NCBI GenBank assembly: GCA_003003615.1
Contig: PVWD01000014.1
Span: forward strand, 1 to 46,236
Direction: 5' to 3'
Origin: a filamentous cyanobacterium CCP2
GTDB taxonomy: Bacteria; Cyanobacteriota; Cyanobacteriia; Elainellales; Elainellaceae
DNA length: 46,236 bases
Each line of letters opens with the position of its first letter. Positions within the stretch are counted from its first letter, which is position 1. The notes beneath the pieces are model-generated. The model made no database searches. It was not told where the DNA came from and saw only the letters and a list, made by a program, of their open reading frames with translations. Shown here in pieces: positions 8,440 to 16,319 of this stretch. The position numbers and the translations under genes were made by a program.

Positions 8440-9810
8440 ATGGAAGCGATTGAAGAAATTAACAGTGTCATTAATGGGATTGTTTGGGGCCCTCCCTTTA
8501 TGATCCTTTTGATTGGAACAGGGCTTTTCTTAACGGTTCGTTTAGGCTTTTTCCAATTTACCCATCTCGTTGATGCCTGGAACCAAACGTTTGGGCAGTT
8601 TCTTGCCCGATCAGCTACTGCCGAAGAACAAGGGACGATTACTTCCTTTCAAGCGGTTAGTTCGGCAATGGCAGGAACGATCGGGGTAGGAAATATTGCT
8701 GGGGTCAGTACGGCGTTGGCTCTCGGTGGCCCCGGTGCAGTGTTTTGGATGTGGATGTCAGGGCTGGTGGGGATGGCGACCAAGTTTGGTGAGGCGGCCC
8801 TGGGTGTTCGCTATCGGGAAATTGATGCCAGTGGTAATGTGTCTGGCGGCGTGATGTACTACATCGAAAAGGGGTTGGGTTCCCGCTGGCGATGGCTGGC
8901 AGTTCTGTATGCTTTGTTAGCCGGGTTAGCAGCCTTTGGCATTGGCAATATGGTGCAGGCGAACACGGTGGCGCAGGAGTTAAATCTGCGGTTGGGGGTT
9001 CCCACTTGGGCAACTGGAATCGCCATTGTGATCTTGGTGGGGGCCGTGACTTTGGGAGGTATTACTCGCATTGCCAGCACCGCCGAGAAAATTGTGCCGT
9101 TTATGGCCATTCTTTATGTTGCAGGTTCACTCATCATTTTGCTGCTGAACCTTCCCCAAATTCCTGGGGCGATCGCGTCAATTTTTGCCAATGCCTTTTC
9201 TACTGATTCCATTACCGGGGCAACAGTCGGGCTGGCGATCCGCTATGGAATTGCGCGGGGGATCTTTTCCAATGAAGCTGGGCTAGGAGCTGCATCGATC
9301 GTCCATGCTCAGGCTAGGAATACGCCCGCTCGCCAAGGAATGTGGGGTATGTGGGAAGTGTTTATTGACACCATTATTGTGTGCAGCATGACGGCCCTTG
9401 TGATTTTGGTGACAAATACTTTACCCACCGGAGCTACCGGAGCCGAGCTTGCTTCCACTGCCTTCGATGCGGGCATTCCGGCTGGGGGCTTCCTGGTGAT
9501 GATTGGGCTGATTTTGTTTGCCTACACCACCATGCTGACCTGGAACTTTTATGGCGAGAAAAGCTGGGAATATGTTTTTGGTCGGGCAGTGGTTGTGCCG
9601 TATCGCTTTTTGTTTTTAGCGTTTTTATTTATTGGGGCGATCGGTGGTTTAGTTCTAATTTGGGATGTTGCAGATACGCTCAATGGCTTGATGGCGGCTC
9701 CAAACCTGATTGCGCTGCTGCTGTTGAGTAAACCCCTGGTATGGGAAAAGAATCGCTATCTTCGCGGTGGCACATCCGAGGAAGTGGCTGACCCAGTGGG
9801 GGATGTGTAG
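8440..9810 (+). CDS. Sodium:alanine/glycine symporter, AGCS family
   Basis: A 456-residue polytopic membrane protein with about ten hydrophobic segments. The AGCS signature region is clear at residues 79-120: GTIGVGNIAGVSTALALG, then GPGAVFWMWMSG and MATKFGEAALGVRYRE. Further on are ARGIFSNEAGLGAASIVHA and TTMLTWNFYGEKSWEY, also family-typical. It takes up a small neutral amino acid (alanine or glycine, possibly glutamine) driven by sodium. It is preceded by a structured leader and followed by a hairpin at 9837-9876 shared with the convergent gene. Substrate is not determined by sequence. Confidence 0.95.
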   Translation: MEAIEEINSVINGIVWGPPFMILLIGTGLFLTVRLGFFQFTHLVDAWNQTFGQFLARSATAEEQGTITSFQAVSSAMAGTIGVGNIAGVSTALALGGPGAVFWMWMSGLVGMATKFGEAALGVRYREIDASGNVSGGVMYYIEKGLGSRWRWLAVLYALLAGLAAFGIGNMVQANTVAQELNLRLGVPTWATGIAIVILVGAVTLGGITRIASTAEKIVPFMAILYVAGSLIILLLNLPQIPGAIASIFANAFSTDSITGATVGLAIRYGIARGIFSNEAGLGAASIVHAQARNTPARQGMWGMWEVFIDTIIVCSMTALVILVTNTLPTGATGAELASTAFDAGIPAGGFLVMIGLILFAYTTMLTWNFYGEKSWEYVFGRAVVVPYRFLFLAFLFIGAIGGLVLIWDVADTLNGLMAAPNLIALLLLSKPLVWEKNRYLRGGTSEEVADPVGDV

Positions 9811-9831
9811 GGTGAATTAAGCATAGAAGCA

Positions 9832-9876
9832 TAAAAATGGGTAGTGGGATCGATCGAGTCGTAACCCATTACCCAT
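9832..9876 (-). terminator. Hairpin between two convergent genes
   Basis: ATGGGTA (9837-9843) pairs with TACCCAT (9870-9876), and TGGG (9845-9848) with CCCA (9865-9868), giving an 11-bp stem with one mismatch. On the minus strand TTTTTAT follows, so it fits as terminator for the gene at 9922-10392. It may also stop the symporter transcript. Confidence 0.6.
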
Positions 9877-9921
9877 ATGTAATTCATGCTCTGATTTTTG
9901 CCAAGCTCTATTTGCCAAGCC

Positions 9922-10392
9922 CTATTTTGTATTTACCTGCCGAGCCATGTCCTTGAACATATCAAGGCTGGGGCCAGGGCGGCGACGGGGCGTATTGGTT
10001 GGCAGTAGATGATCGGTAGCAAAATTAGTTGCTTGCGGTTCGGGTTTCGTGATTGATGCAGTAACGGTTTCCTTAACAGGAGTAACTTCTACCCCTTTTG
10101 CTTCCGTTTTCTTGGCCTGTTTCTTCGTCTTTTTAGACTTTGCGTCTGCTTCCGGGGACTCAGAAGCTTCAGGTGCAGACTCAGGAACTGTTTCAATCAC
10201 AACGGCCTCTACCGATTTGGGCTGGTCTGCCTCAGCCGGTTTGGGTGCTGCTACTTCTTTCGCTTCTGGTTTTACAGGTGCTTTTTCTTTTGCTTCTGGC
10301 TTAGCCGCCGGTTCAGACCCGTTGGGGGAGGCGGGTTCTGCTTCCAGGAAATATTCGCTTTTTTTACCAAGCCCTAAAAACTTTAATACCAT
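9922..10392 (-). CDS. Conserved low-complexity protein of unknown function
   Basis: A 156-residue soluble protein. The N-terminus MVLKFLGLGKKSEYFLE and the C-terminus (LPTNTPRRRPGPSLDMFKDMA) look ordered and conserved. The middle 100 residues are a Pro/Ala/Lys/Glu-rich linker (KPEAKEKAPVKPEAKEVAAP). I recognise this layout from unnamed cyanobacterial proteins but not a function. The frame is open to a GTG at 10476; I choose the ATG at 10392 because AGGAG lies 11 nt before it and the ordered N-terminus begins there. It is downstream of ffh on the same strand, 184 bp from its stop. Confidence 0.7.
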   Translation of the reverse strand: MVLKFLGLGKKSEYFLEAEPASPNGSEPAAKPEAKEKAPVKPEAKEVAAPKPAEADQPKSVEAVVIETVPESAPEASESPEADAKSKKTKKQAKKTEAKGVEVTPVKETVTASITKPEPQATNFATDHLLPTNTPRRRPGPSLDMFKDMARQVNTK

Positions 10393-10576
10393 TGTTGCGA
10401 TCGCTCCTAACGTCTTCTCTCCAGCAAGATCCAACACAGCCTTAAAGACAACGGCACGTCTAAAAGGCGTTGACACAATTGATGCTATAGATACGAGACT
10501 ATCACGAGATGGGGGCGGGAAAGAAAGGATAAATCAAGGATAAATCTTGGCTCAATCGCTAACCCAAGATTCTTTT

Positions 10577-12052
10577 CTACAGCGTCCCAAAACCCTTCTT
10601 TTTCTTATCTTTTTTCTTTTTCTTACCGGGAGAAGGAGTGTTATATCCACGCCATCCTGGAGGAGGCGCACTAGGGGCCCCACCCATTGGGTCTCCACCG
10701 CCAAACATACCGCCCATGCCACCCATACCAGGCATTCCCATTCCTGGAAACCGTCCTTGTCCCATTTGCTGCATCAGCGATCGCATTTTTTGGAAATCTT
10801 TGACGAGCTTACTGACATCATCCAGCCCATAGCCAGAACCTCTGGCAATTCGTTTGCGTCGGCTAGGGGAACCAGACAGCAAATCAGGATCGCGCCGCTC
10901 TTCGGGGGTCATGGAGTTGATCATGGCTTCCACCCGTTTGAGTTGCTCTTCTCCCTTTTGCAGTTGGTCATCCGACAGCTTGCCCCCCATGCCGGGAATC
11001 AGTTTCATAATGCCCGACAGCGACCCCATGTTTTTCATCAAGCGGGTTTGCTTCAGGAAGTCAGTGAAGTCAAATTTAGCAGTGAGGATTTTTTCCTGAA
11101 GTTTTTCAGCTTCTTCTAAATCAACCTCTTCCTGGGCTTTTTCCACCAGGGTCAGTACATCGCCCATGCCCAAAATGCGGGATGCCATGCGATCGGGGTA
11201 AAAAGGCTGTAATGCCTCTACTTTTTCACCCACCCCAATAAATTTAATCGGCTGACCGGAGATCCGCCGCACCGAAAGGGCCGCTCCACCCCGCGTATCG
11301 CCGTCCATTTTAGTAAGAATGGCTCCAGTAATGCCGATTTGCTCATGGAAAGTCCGGGTCAGGTTGGCGGCTTCTTGCCCCGTCATAGCATCCACGACCA
11401 ATAGGACTTCGTGGGGCTTCACGGTGTCCTTGATTTGGGCTAATTCTGCCATCATCGACTCGTCAATTTGCAATCGACCAGCCGTATCGATAATGACCGT
11501 ATCAATGCCATCCGCCTTTGCCTTTTCGACCCCCTGACGGGCAATTTCCACCGGGTTTGCATCACTGCCCATGTCAAATACGGGCACATCAATTTGCTTA
11601 CCCAGGGTGATCAATTGGTCGATCGCCGCCGGACGATACACATCGGTCGCCACCAGTAAGCAATTGCGGTCTTGCTTCCGTAAATGAAGGGCTAACTTGG
11701 CAGTGGCAGTAGTTTTACCTGTTCCCTGAAGTCCTGCCATCAGGACGATCGTAGGGGCTGTATCCACATGGGCCATAGGAACATTCGTTTCCCCCATCAC
11801 CGCCACTAGCTCATCATGGACAATTTTGATGAACTGCTGCCCCGGATTCACTCCGGAAATGACCTCTTCACCCTGCGCCTTTTTCTGGACTTCTGCCACA
11901 AAGTCCTTTACCACTTGGAGGTTGGCATCTGCCTCTAACAGGGCACGACGAACTTCCCGTAGGGCTTCCTGAATATTTGACTCCGAAATTTTGTCTTGAC
12001 CCCGGAGCTTCTTCCAGGCAGACTCCATGCGATCGGCAAGGGCTTCAAACAT
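10577..12052 (-). CDS. ffh: Signal recognition particle protein
   Basis: A 491-residue SRP54-type GTPase with N, G and M domains in order. The G domain shows GLQGTGKT (107-114), DTAGR (189-193) and TKMDGD (247-252). The M domain carries the RNA-binding motif RRKRIARGSG and ends in a Met/Gly-rich tail followed by a Lys-rich end (GKKKKKDKKKKGFG). It binds 4.5S RNA and nascent membrane-protein signal sequences and docks at FtsY. I chose the ATG at 12052 (MFEALADRMESAW), the usual Ffh start; an in-frame GTG at 12079 would add nine unsupported residues. It is not in an evident operon, apart from the low-complexity gene downstream. Confidence 0.97.
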   Translation of the reverse strand: MFEALADRMESAWKKLRGQDKISESNIQEALREVRRALLEADANLQVVKDFVAEVQKKAQGEEVISGVNPGQQFIKIVHDELVAVMGETNVPMAHVDTAPTIVLMAGLQGTGKTTATAKLALHLRKQDRNCLLVATDVYRPAAIDQLITLGKQIDVPVFDMGSDANPVEIARQGVEKAKADGIDTVIIDTAGRLQIDESMMAELAQIKDTVKPHEVLLVVDAMTGQEAANLTRTFHEQIGITGAILTKMDGDTRGGAALSVRRISGQPIKFIGVGEKVEALQPFYPDRMASRILGMGDVLTLVEKAQEEVDLEEAEKLQEKILTAKFDFTDFLKQTRLMKNMGSLSGIMKLIPGMGGKLSDDQLQKGEEQLKRVEAMINSMTPEERRDPDLLSGSPSRRKRIARGSGYGLDDVSKLVKDFQKMRSLMQQMGQGRFPGMGMPGMGGMGGMFGGGDPMGGAPSAPPPGWRGYNTPSPGKKKKKDKKKKGFGTL

Positions 12053-12263
12053 AACAATGTATCTCTGGCAGTACGGCACATATTAAGACTTCCTTACCAT
12101 TTTAGAGATTCACGTCCAGGATGTTGAAGCCGTTTACGCAATATCGTTCGGAAAATCAGAATTTCGGGGAATGGGGAGAGACGTGAAATTCCATCATGTT
12201 TGTACGGGGAGTGGAGAGCAGGAATAGAGTCGATCGCAGGTAAAACATCCTCACAGAAGGAAA

Positions 12264-12293
12264 GGGGCAGGCACGATACCCACCCCACAAGAT
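12264..12293 (+). repeat. GGCA-TCT-TGCC-type stem-loop repeat, copy at 3' side of the beta-barrel gene
   Basis: This 29-30 bp stretch reads GGGGCAGGCACGATACCC followed by ACCCCACAAGA. It aligns with 22106-22134 (TGGGCGGGCAAGATGCCC then ACCCCACAAGA) and with the reverse complement of 15073-15100. The hairpin pairs survive partly through G-U wobbles. It lies 48-77 bp downstream of the beta-barrel gene stop. Confidence 0.65.
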
Positions 12294-12302
12294 ACTCAGT
12301 CT

Positions 12303-12341
12303 TCAGTTCTCCTCGCTCCTTACTCCTCGCTCCTCACTTCC
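12303..12341. repeat. CTCCT/CGCTCCT simple repeat
   Basis: A pyrimidine-rich run made of repeated CTCCTCGCTCCT-like units (TCTCCTCGCTCCTTACTCCT, then CGCTCCTCACTTCC) directly at the 3' end of the beta-barrel gene. Similar runs occur at 268-300, 28067-28093 and 44600-44650; they are typical slippage-prone spacers. Confidence 0.6.
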
Positions 12342-12868
12342 TAAAACCGATAGGCACCGCCGACCTGAACGCTGACAGCCGTATCAGAACTGTCGCGGTA
12401 TGCATCAAAGCCAACTTTGACATCGCCGTATAGAGCCACATTGCGCTGTACCGCCGTTTCAGCACCCAGCGTTACAAACGGAGCATTTTGGTTGCCTAAG
12501 GGTGAAGAATTGACTTCATTTCCAAGGACAAAAGAGTAGCCACCGCCAACATAAATATTCGTGTTTGGAGCAACACCAATGTCATAGGAAAGAACAGGCA
12601 TGAGGGCACTGTTATCTCCATTGAATAGGTAGGCAGCACGCAAAGAAACTGGTAATTCTTGAATGTCTAAACGACCTTGAACATTTCCACCTAAAACCTG
12701 ATCATCATCTGAGTTTGTTGCGCCAACAGATACGCCAGCACCTAGATAGCTACCATCCATACCTCTGGCAACTTGGGCTGAAGCTGACTCAGCAGAAAAT
12801 AGAACAGGTAAAACAGCAAATGTAGAGAAAAGAGAAACTGTTGCGATCGTCTTTAGAGAGAGTTTCAT
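12341..12868 (-). CDS. Secreted outer-membrane beta-barrel-like protein
   Basis: A 175-residue protein with a clear Sec signal peptide (residues 1-31, cleavage after ASA). The mature part is made of alternating polar/hydrophobic strands with glycine turns: YLGAGVSVGA, VSLRAAYLF, NIYVGGGYSFV, VALYGDVKVGF, VSVQVGGAYRF. It ends with phenylalanine after an aromatic pair, the usual C-terminal signal for insertion by the outer-membrane machinery. I infer a small 8-strand barrel in the outer membrane; the function is unknown. The 600-bp upstream region is AT-rich and may hold a regulated promoter. Confidence 0.8.
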   Translation of the reverse strand: MKLSLKTIATVSLFSTFAVLPVLFSAESASAQVARGMDGSYLGAGVSVGATNSDDDQVLGGNVQGRLDIQELPVSLRAAYLFNGDNSALMPVLSYDIGVAPNTNIYVGGGYSFVLGNEVNSSPLGNQNAPFVTLGAETAVQRNVALYGDVKVGFDAYRDSSDTAVSVQVGGAYRF

Positions 12869-13514
12869 GAGATATTTTCCTTCCAGGGTTAGTTTGACAT
12901 AGATGGGTTTTGTCGCATTAACACTACAGTTGCGATCGGTTTATTTTCCAGATTCTTATTAGTTGAAGAATTCAAGATTGCCGATCGTATCTGCATTAGA
13001 TTGAGATTTGTCTCTTTAGATTCATCTCACTGAGGGGGGAATGCAGATGAATGATCTAAGAAATGTTTTTGCGACTTTTTGTTTGCTGCTCATATTCCTG
13101 TTATAGTTTTTCGATGAGCAAAGTTGTGATGAGTTATGGTCTGTTCTTCAACTGTCACATGAATGATGAATGTAAACTCAAATAAATCAACTCTTGCTTA
13201 AGAAAAATGCAAAAAGTTCCCGAAGTTTGAGAAATTAAAAAGACAGTATTTAGACATCAAAAATATGCAAAAAGTTCCCAGTTCAAAATTCACTTTCCTG
13301 GGATAGAGTGCGTTTTCTTTTACACGCCTTTTTATGACTGCTCGAAAATTAATTTAGAAAAATGTCACGAATTCAGCCGCAAACCTTGTCTGACCTGTGC
13401 AAGATGCTGCACTATAGCAAATGTTGATAAATATTAAAGAATCGTTATTGCACCTTAAGGTTCCTAATCAGGCAGTAGGGAAAACCGAAACAGATTAAGA
13501 AGCACAGGGGAATT
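12869..13514. other. Long AT-rich divergent intergenic region with direct repeats
   Basis: It separates the divergent beta-barrel and GH13 genes. ATGCAAAAAGTTCCC occurs twice in direct orientation (13207-13221 and 13265-13279), 58 bp apart. TCCCAG (13275-13280) can pair with CTGGGA (13298-13303). A 19-codon hydrophobic open frame at 13047-13106 has a G-rich sequence in front of it but is not enough to call a gene. Confidence 0.5.
13207..13279 (+). promoter_or_regulatory. Paired direct repeat upstream of the GH13 gene
   Basis: Two identical 15-mers, ATGCAAAAAGTTCCC, at 13207-13221 and 13265-13279, about 240-310 bp before the GH13 start. The 58-bp period (about 5.5 helical turns) and exact identity suggest a protein-binding pair or a small duplication; no known operator is recognised. 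Confidence 0.4.
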
Positions 13515-14987
13515 ATGCCAATTCACACACCAGACTGGGTTAAACACGCCGTTTTCTACCAAATCTTTCCCGATCGCTTTGCTAGAGGGGCACAATCTCT
13601 CATGCCAAAGCTAGATTCTGTGCCGTTAGAAGCATGGGACGCGCCACCAACTCCTCAAGGTTACAAAGGGGGGAATCTTTGGGGTGTCATTGACAAGCTC
13701 GATTATTTACGCGATTTGGGGGTGACTGCTATCTACTTCACGCCCATTTTTCAGTCTGCCTCTAACCATCGTTATCACACCCACGATTACTACCAGGTTG
13801 ACCCCTTACTCGGCGGTAATGCAGCTTTATATCGTTTGCTGGAAGCAGCCCACTGGCGCGGCATGAAGGTTGTGCTGGATGGAGTCTTCAACCATGCCAG
13901 TCGGGGTTTCTTTTTCTTCAACGATATTTTGGAGAACGGGCCCCACTCTCCCTGGATTGATTGGTTCAAGGTGGAAGGCTGGCCCGTTTCTGCCTATGAT
14001 GGCGATCGTCCGGCAAATTATGAATCTTGGACGGGTAATCGGGCTTTGCCAGAGTTTAACCACGCCAACCCTGCGGTGCGGGAATACATTATGCAAATTG
14101 CTGAACACTGGATTCGCCAAGGAATTGATGGCTGGCGGCTAGATGTTCCTGCTTGCATTAAAGAACCTGGATTTTGGCAGGAGTTTCGCGATCGGGTTAA
14201 GGCGATCAATCCCGAAGCCTACATCGTGGGAGAAATTTGGCGAGATGCGCGGCAATGGCTAGACGGAACCCAGTTTGATGGTGTCATGAATTATTGGTTT
14301 GCTGGCACAACCATTGCCTACACCGCAGGCGATCGGGTGATTCGAGAAGAAGTCCAAGACCGGGATTATGACCCCTATCCGGCAATGGATGCTGCTACCT
14401 ACGCCGAAAAGATCCAACTGTTGCTGCATCGCTATCCCTGGGATATTCAACTCACCCAGCTAAATTTGTTGGCAAGCCATGACACCGCCCGTTTGCTGAC
14501 CCTGGCAAGTGGCGATGTGGATAGCGTCAAATTGGCCACACTTTTGTTAATGACCTTCCCCGGAGCACCCAGCATTTACTACGGTGATGAGGTGGGTTTG
14601 GCAGGAGCACTTGACCCAGACTGCCGCCGCAGCTTCCCTGAAAAAGAGCAGTGGAACCAGGAAATTTTAGACTGTCATCGCAGCCTCATCTCCCTCCGCC
14701 ATGCCCATATTGCCCTTCGCACGGGGGAGTACCGCCTCTTAGGTGCTGATGGGCTAATGTATGTTTTCGCCCGCCTCTGGGAAGGTGATGTCTTGATCAT
14801 TGCGGTAAACTCAGACGACATTCCCGCCCGGATTGATCTGGAAGCTGTGGGCACCCGCCTGCACGCCCAACCCACTAATATTCTTTACAGCACGAACCCA
14901 GAGGCTCCCAAGAAAACCTCCATCCTGTGGACAGATGATAACTTGTTCATCTCTCTCCCACCTCGAACGGCGATCGTGTTGGGGTAA
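13515..14987 (+). CDS. Glycoside hydrolase family 13 (alpha-amylase/cyclomaltodextrinase type)
   Basis: A 490-residue GH13 enzyme without a signal peptide, so cytoplasmic. Conserved regions are in order: DGVFNHAS (122-129), GWRLDVP with nucleophile Asp210, VGEIW with acid/base Glu240, and ASHDT with Asp323. The N-terminal AVFYQIFPDRFARG segment is typical of the cyclomaltodextrinase/neopullulanase/maltogenic amylase group, although the extra N-terminal domain of that group is missing. It probably acts on glycogen-derived maltodextrins. A stem-loop with a T-rich tail at 15081-15111 follows. Exact substrate is unknown. Confidence 0.93.
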   Translation: MPIHTPDWVKHAVFYQIFPDRFARGAQSLMPKLDSVPLEAWDAPPTPQGYKGGNLWGVIDKLDYLRDLGVTAIYFTPIFQSASNHRYHTHDYYQVDPLLGGNAALYRLLEAAHWRGMKVVLDGVFNHASRGFFFFNDILENGPHSPWIDWFKVEGWPVSAYDGDRPANYESWTGNRALPEFNHANPAVREYIMQIAEHWIRQGIDGWRLDVPACIKEPGFWQEFRDRVKAINPEAYIVGEIWRDARQWLDGTQFDGVMNYWFAGTTIAYTAGDRVIREEVQDRDYDPYPAMDAATYAEKIQLLLHRYPWDIQLTQLNLLASHDTARLLTLASGDVDSVKLATLLLMTFPGAPSIYYGDEVGLAGALDPDCRRSFPEKEQWNQEILDCHRSLISLRHAHIALRTGEYRLLGADGLMYVFARLWEGDVLIIAVNSDDIPARIDLEAVGTRLHAQPTNILYSTNPEAPKKTSILWTDDNLFISLPPRTAIVLG

Positions 14988-15072
14988 CAAAGGGTTGAGA
15001 ACAGCAGCTAAGTACGGTTTATAGAGATAGGTCGCTTCTGCAAATTAGAGCCTTGGACGAAAGGATAAAACG

Positions 15073-15111
15073 CTTGTGGGGTGGGCATTTTGCTCGCCCA
15101 ATTCTTTTTAT
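15073..15111 (+). terminator. GGCA-TCT-TGCC-type stem-loop repeat acting as terminator
   Basis: The 28 bases 15073-15100, read in reverse complement, match the 22106 repeat (TGGGCGAGCAAAATGCCC then ACCCCACAAG). On the plus strand, TGGGC and GCCCA can pair and are followed by ATTCTTTTTAT, so this copy can terminate the GH13 transcript. It lies between the convergent GH13 and ParA genes. Confidence 0.65.
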
Positions 15112-15189
15112 AATGGGCATCTGTAGTAGGGAAATTTTGTCTTCGATCGTCCCACTCCCTGTACAGACCTGAAATTTCGCGTCTCTCCC

Positions 15190-15828
15190 TCAATCCTTAA
15201 TTTCGACAATCTCCTCAAATAGCTGCTCAAATTCTTCCGCTGCTTCCACAGAGGCTTTGCCTAGAAGCTCCCAGACGGTAGCAGCTTGCCCGAAGGTGTC
15301 GGCGATCGCCTGTCGCTGATGAATCACAGTGTCTAAAACGGGTACACCAATATTCGTTAGAAGGGTGATGGCTTCATCTTTTAGGCGAGTACCTTTGACG
15401 GCTCTGGACAAAAATACGGCTGCTTGGGGCTTGCCTTCGCGTTGGGTTTGGGCTTGTCGGATCAGGCGGATCGCGTCAGAAGCCGATCGCAGATCAACAC
15501 CCGTAGGTTGGCAAGGGATGATGGCTAAATCGGTGCAGTAAAGGATGGCTTTGGTGGCATCGGAGAGTCCTGCGGGGCCGTCCACAACCACATAGCTATA
15601 TTTTTTCGCCAACTTGGGAATACAATCCAACAGTTCTTGGGAAGTTTGGGCAACCACACAGGGAATCTTGTCTTCTAGCGAATCAATCCAAATTGAGCTA
15701 GAACGCTGAGCATCGGCATCCACCAGAACAACTTGATTTCCCCGATGGACAAGCCAATAGGCAAAGTGGACGGCAGTTGTGGACTTGGCACATCCACCCT
15801 TTTGGTTGACAAAGGCAATGATTGACAT
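15190..15828 (-). CDS. ParA/MinD-type ATPase, stand-alone
   Basis: A 212-residue deviant Walker ATPase. KGGCAKSTTA (10-19) is the deviant P-loop with the signature first lysine, LVDADAQRSS follows at 35-44, and VVVDGPAGLSD at 80-90 is switch-II-like. The length and lack of an N-terminal helix-turn-helix fit small ParA-type proteins such as chromosomal orphan ParAs. No ParB, MinC/MinE or cargo-adapter gene is next to it. It would form ATP-dependent dimers for positioning a cargo; the cargo is unknown. Confidence 0.92.
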   Translation of the reverse strand: MSIIAFVNQKGGCAKSTTAVHFAYWLVHRGNQVVLVDADAQRSSSIWIDSLEDKIPCVVAQTSQELLDCIPKLAKKYSYVVVDGPAGLSDATKAILYCTDLAIIPCQPTGVDLRSASDAIRLIRQAQTQREGKPQAAVFLSRAVKGTRLKDEAITLLTNIGVPVLDTVIHQRQAIADTFGQAATVWELLGKASVEAAEEFEQLFEEIVEIKD

Positions 15829-16184
15829 GCTTTAGGAACTCCCTCACTGCACTCAACGATCCAGCAAATCTGGCTAGCAAATCTGGTATGCATCTTGCTT
15901 CTACAGATTCAGTGATGCACCAAATGGTGGAAGCTAAACAGGATAAAACCAGGCTAAGATTCTAAAAAATCTTAGTGGACAATGGGCGATCGAACCAGTT
16001 TGCTCCCATAATCTGAGAAGTTTATCGCGGTACACTAGATTTGGCTCAAAGGGATTTGCTCTCCAAGCAAAGCACCCTTGCAGATTACCATCTGTGTAGC
16101 AACGAAGTTCCTCCTGTTCTAGGAATTAGCGAATTTCCTTAGCTGTTCCCCTAAAATCTCTATCGGAAACGAAGTTTCAAACCT
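15829..16184 (+). promoter_or_regulatory. Divergent spacer with tandem hairpins in the leader of the 40-residue protein
   Basis: No gene is supported apart from the flanking ones. CTAAGATT-N6-AATCTTAG (15954-15975) is a perfect 8-bp inverted repeat. AAGGG (16049-16053) pairs with CCCTT (16075-16079), enclosing TTTGCT (16055-16060) with AGCAAA (16066-16071). CAGAT-TACC-ATCTG (16081-16094) follows at once. The last two would be in the leader RNA of the gene at 16185. Confidence 0.45.
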
Positions 16185-16307
16185 ATGGATGTCAAATTGA
16201 TTTTACTGGGTTTTACCCCTATCTTTATCCTCGCCTGCTTGTTCTTTGGCACACGCAACGGGTTCTACGATACTGATAACTATCACGGTAATGGCTCTGC
16301 TCATTAG
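16185..16307 (+). CDS. Small single-helix membrane protein (40 residues)
   Basis: An ATG at 16185 opens a 40-codon frame ending in TAG at 16305. The protein has one membrane helix (about residues 4-22, KLILLGFTPIFILACLFFG) and a polar, tyrosine/histidine-rich tail, NGFYDTDNYHGNGSAH. It ends 12 bp before the start of the MBL-fold gene, so the two are probably co-transcribed. The size and layout resemble one-helix photosystem subunits or assembly factors (for example the Psb35 type), but I cannot confirm a match. The composed, well-delimited sequence makes it a likely real gene; the function is unassigned. Confidence 0.7.
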   Translation: MDVKLILLGFTPIFILACLFFGTRNGFYDTDNYHGNGSAH

Positions 16308-16319
16308 GGCAGGCAAGTC

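Noticed and set aside
10049-10543. Ala/Ser-rich plus-strand 164-codon frame
   Set aside because: It is the antisense of the low-complexity protein gene; the composition mirrors the Lys/Glu/Pro linker.
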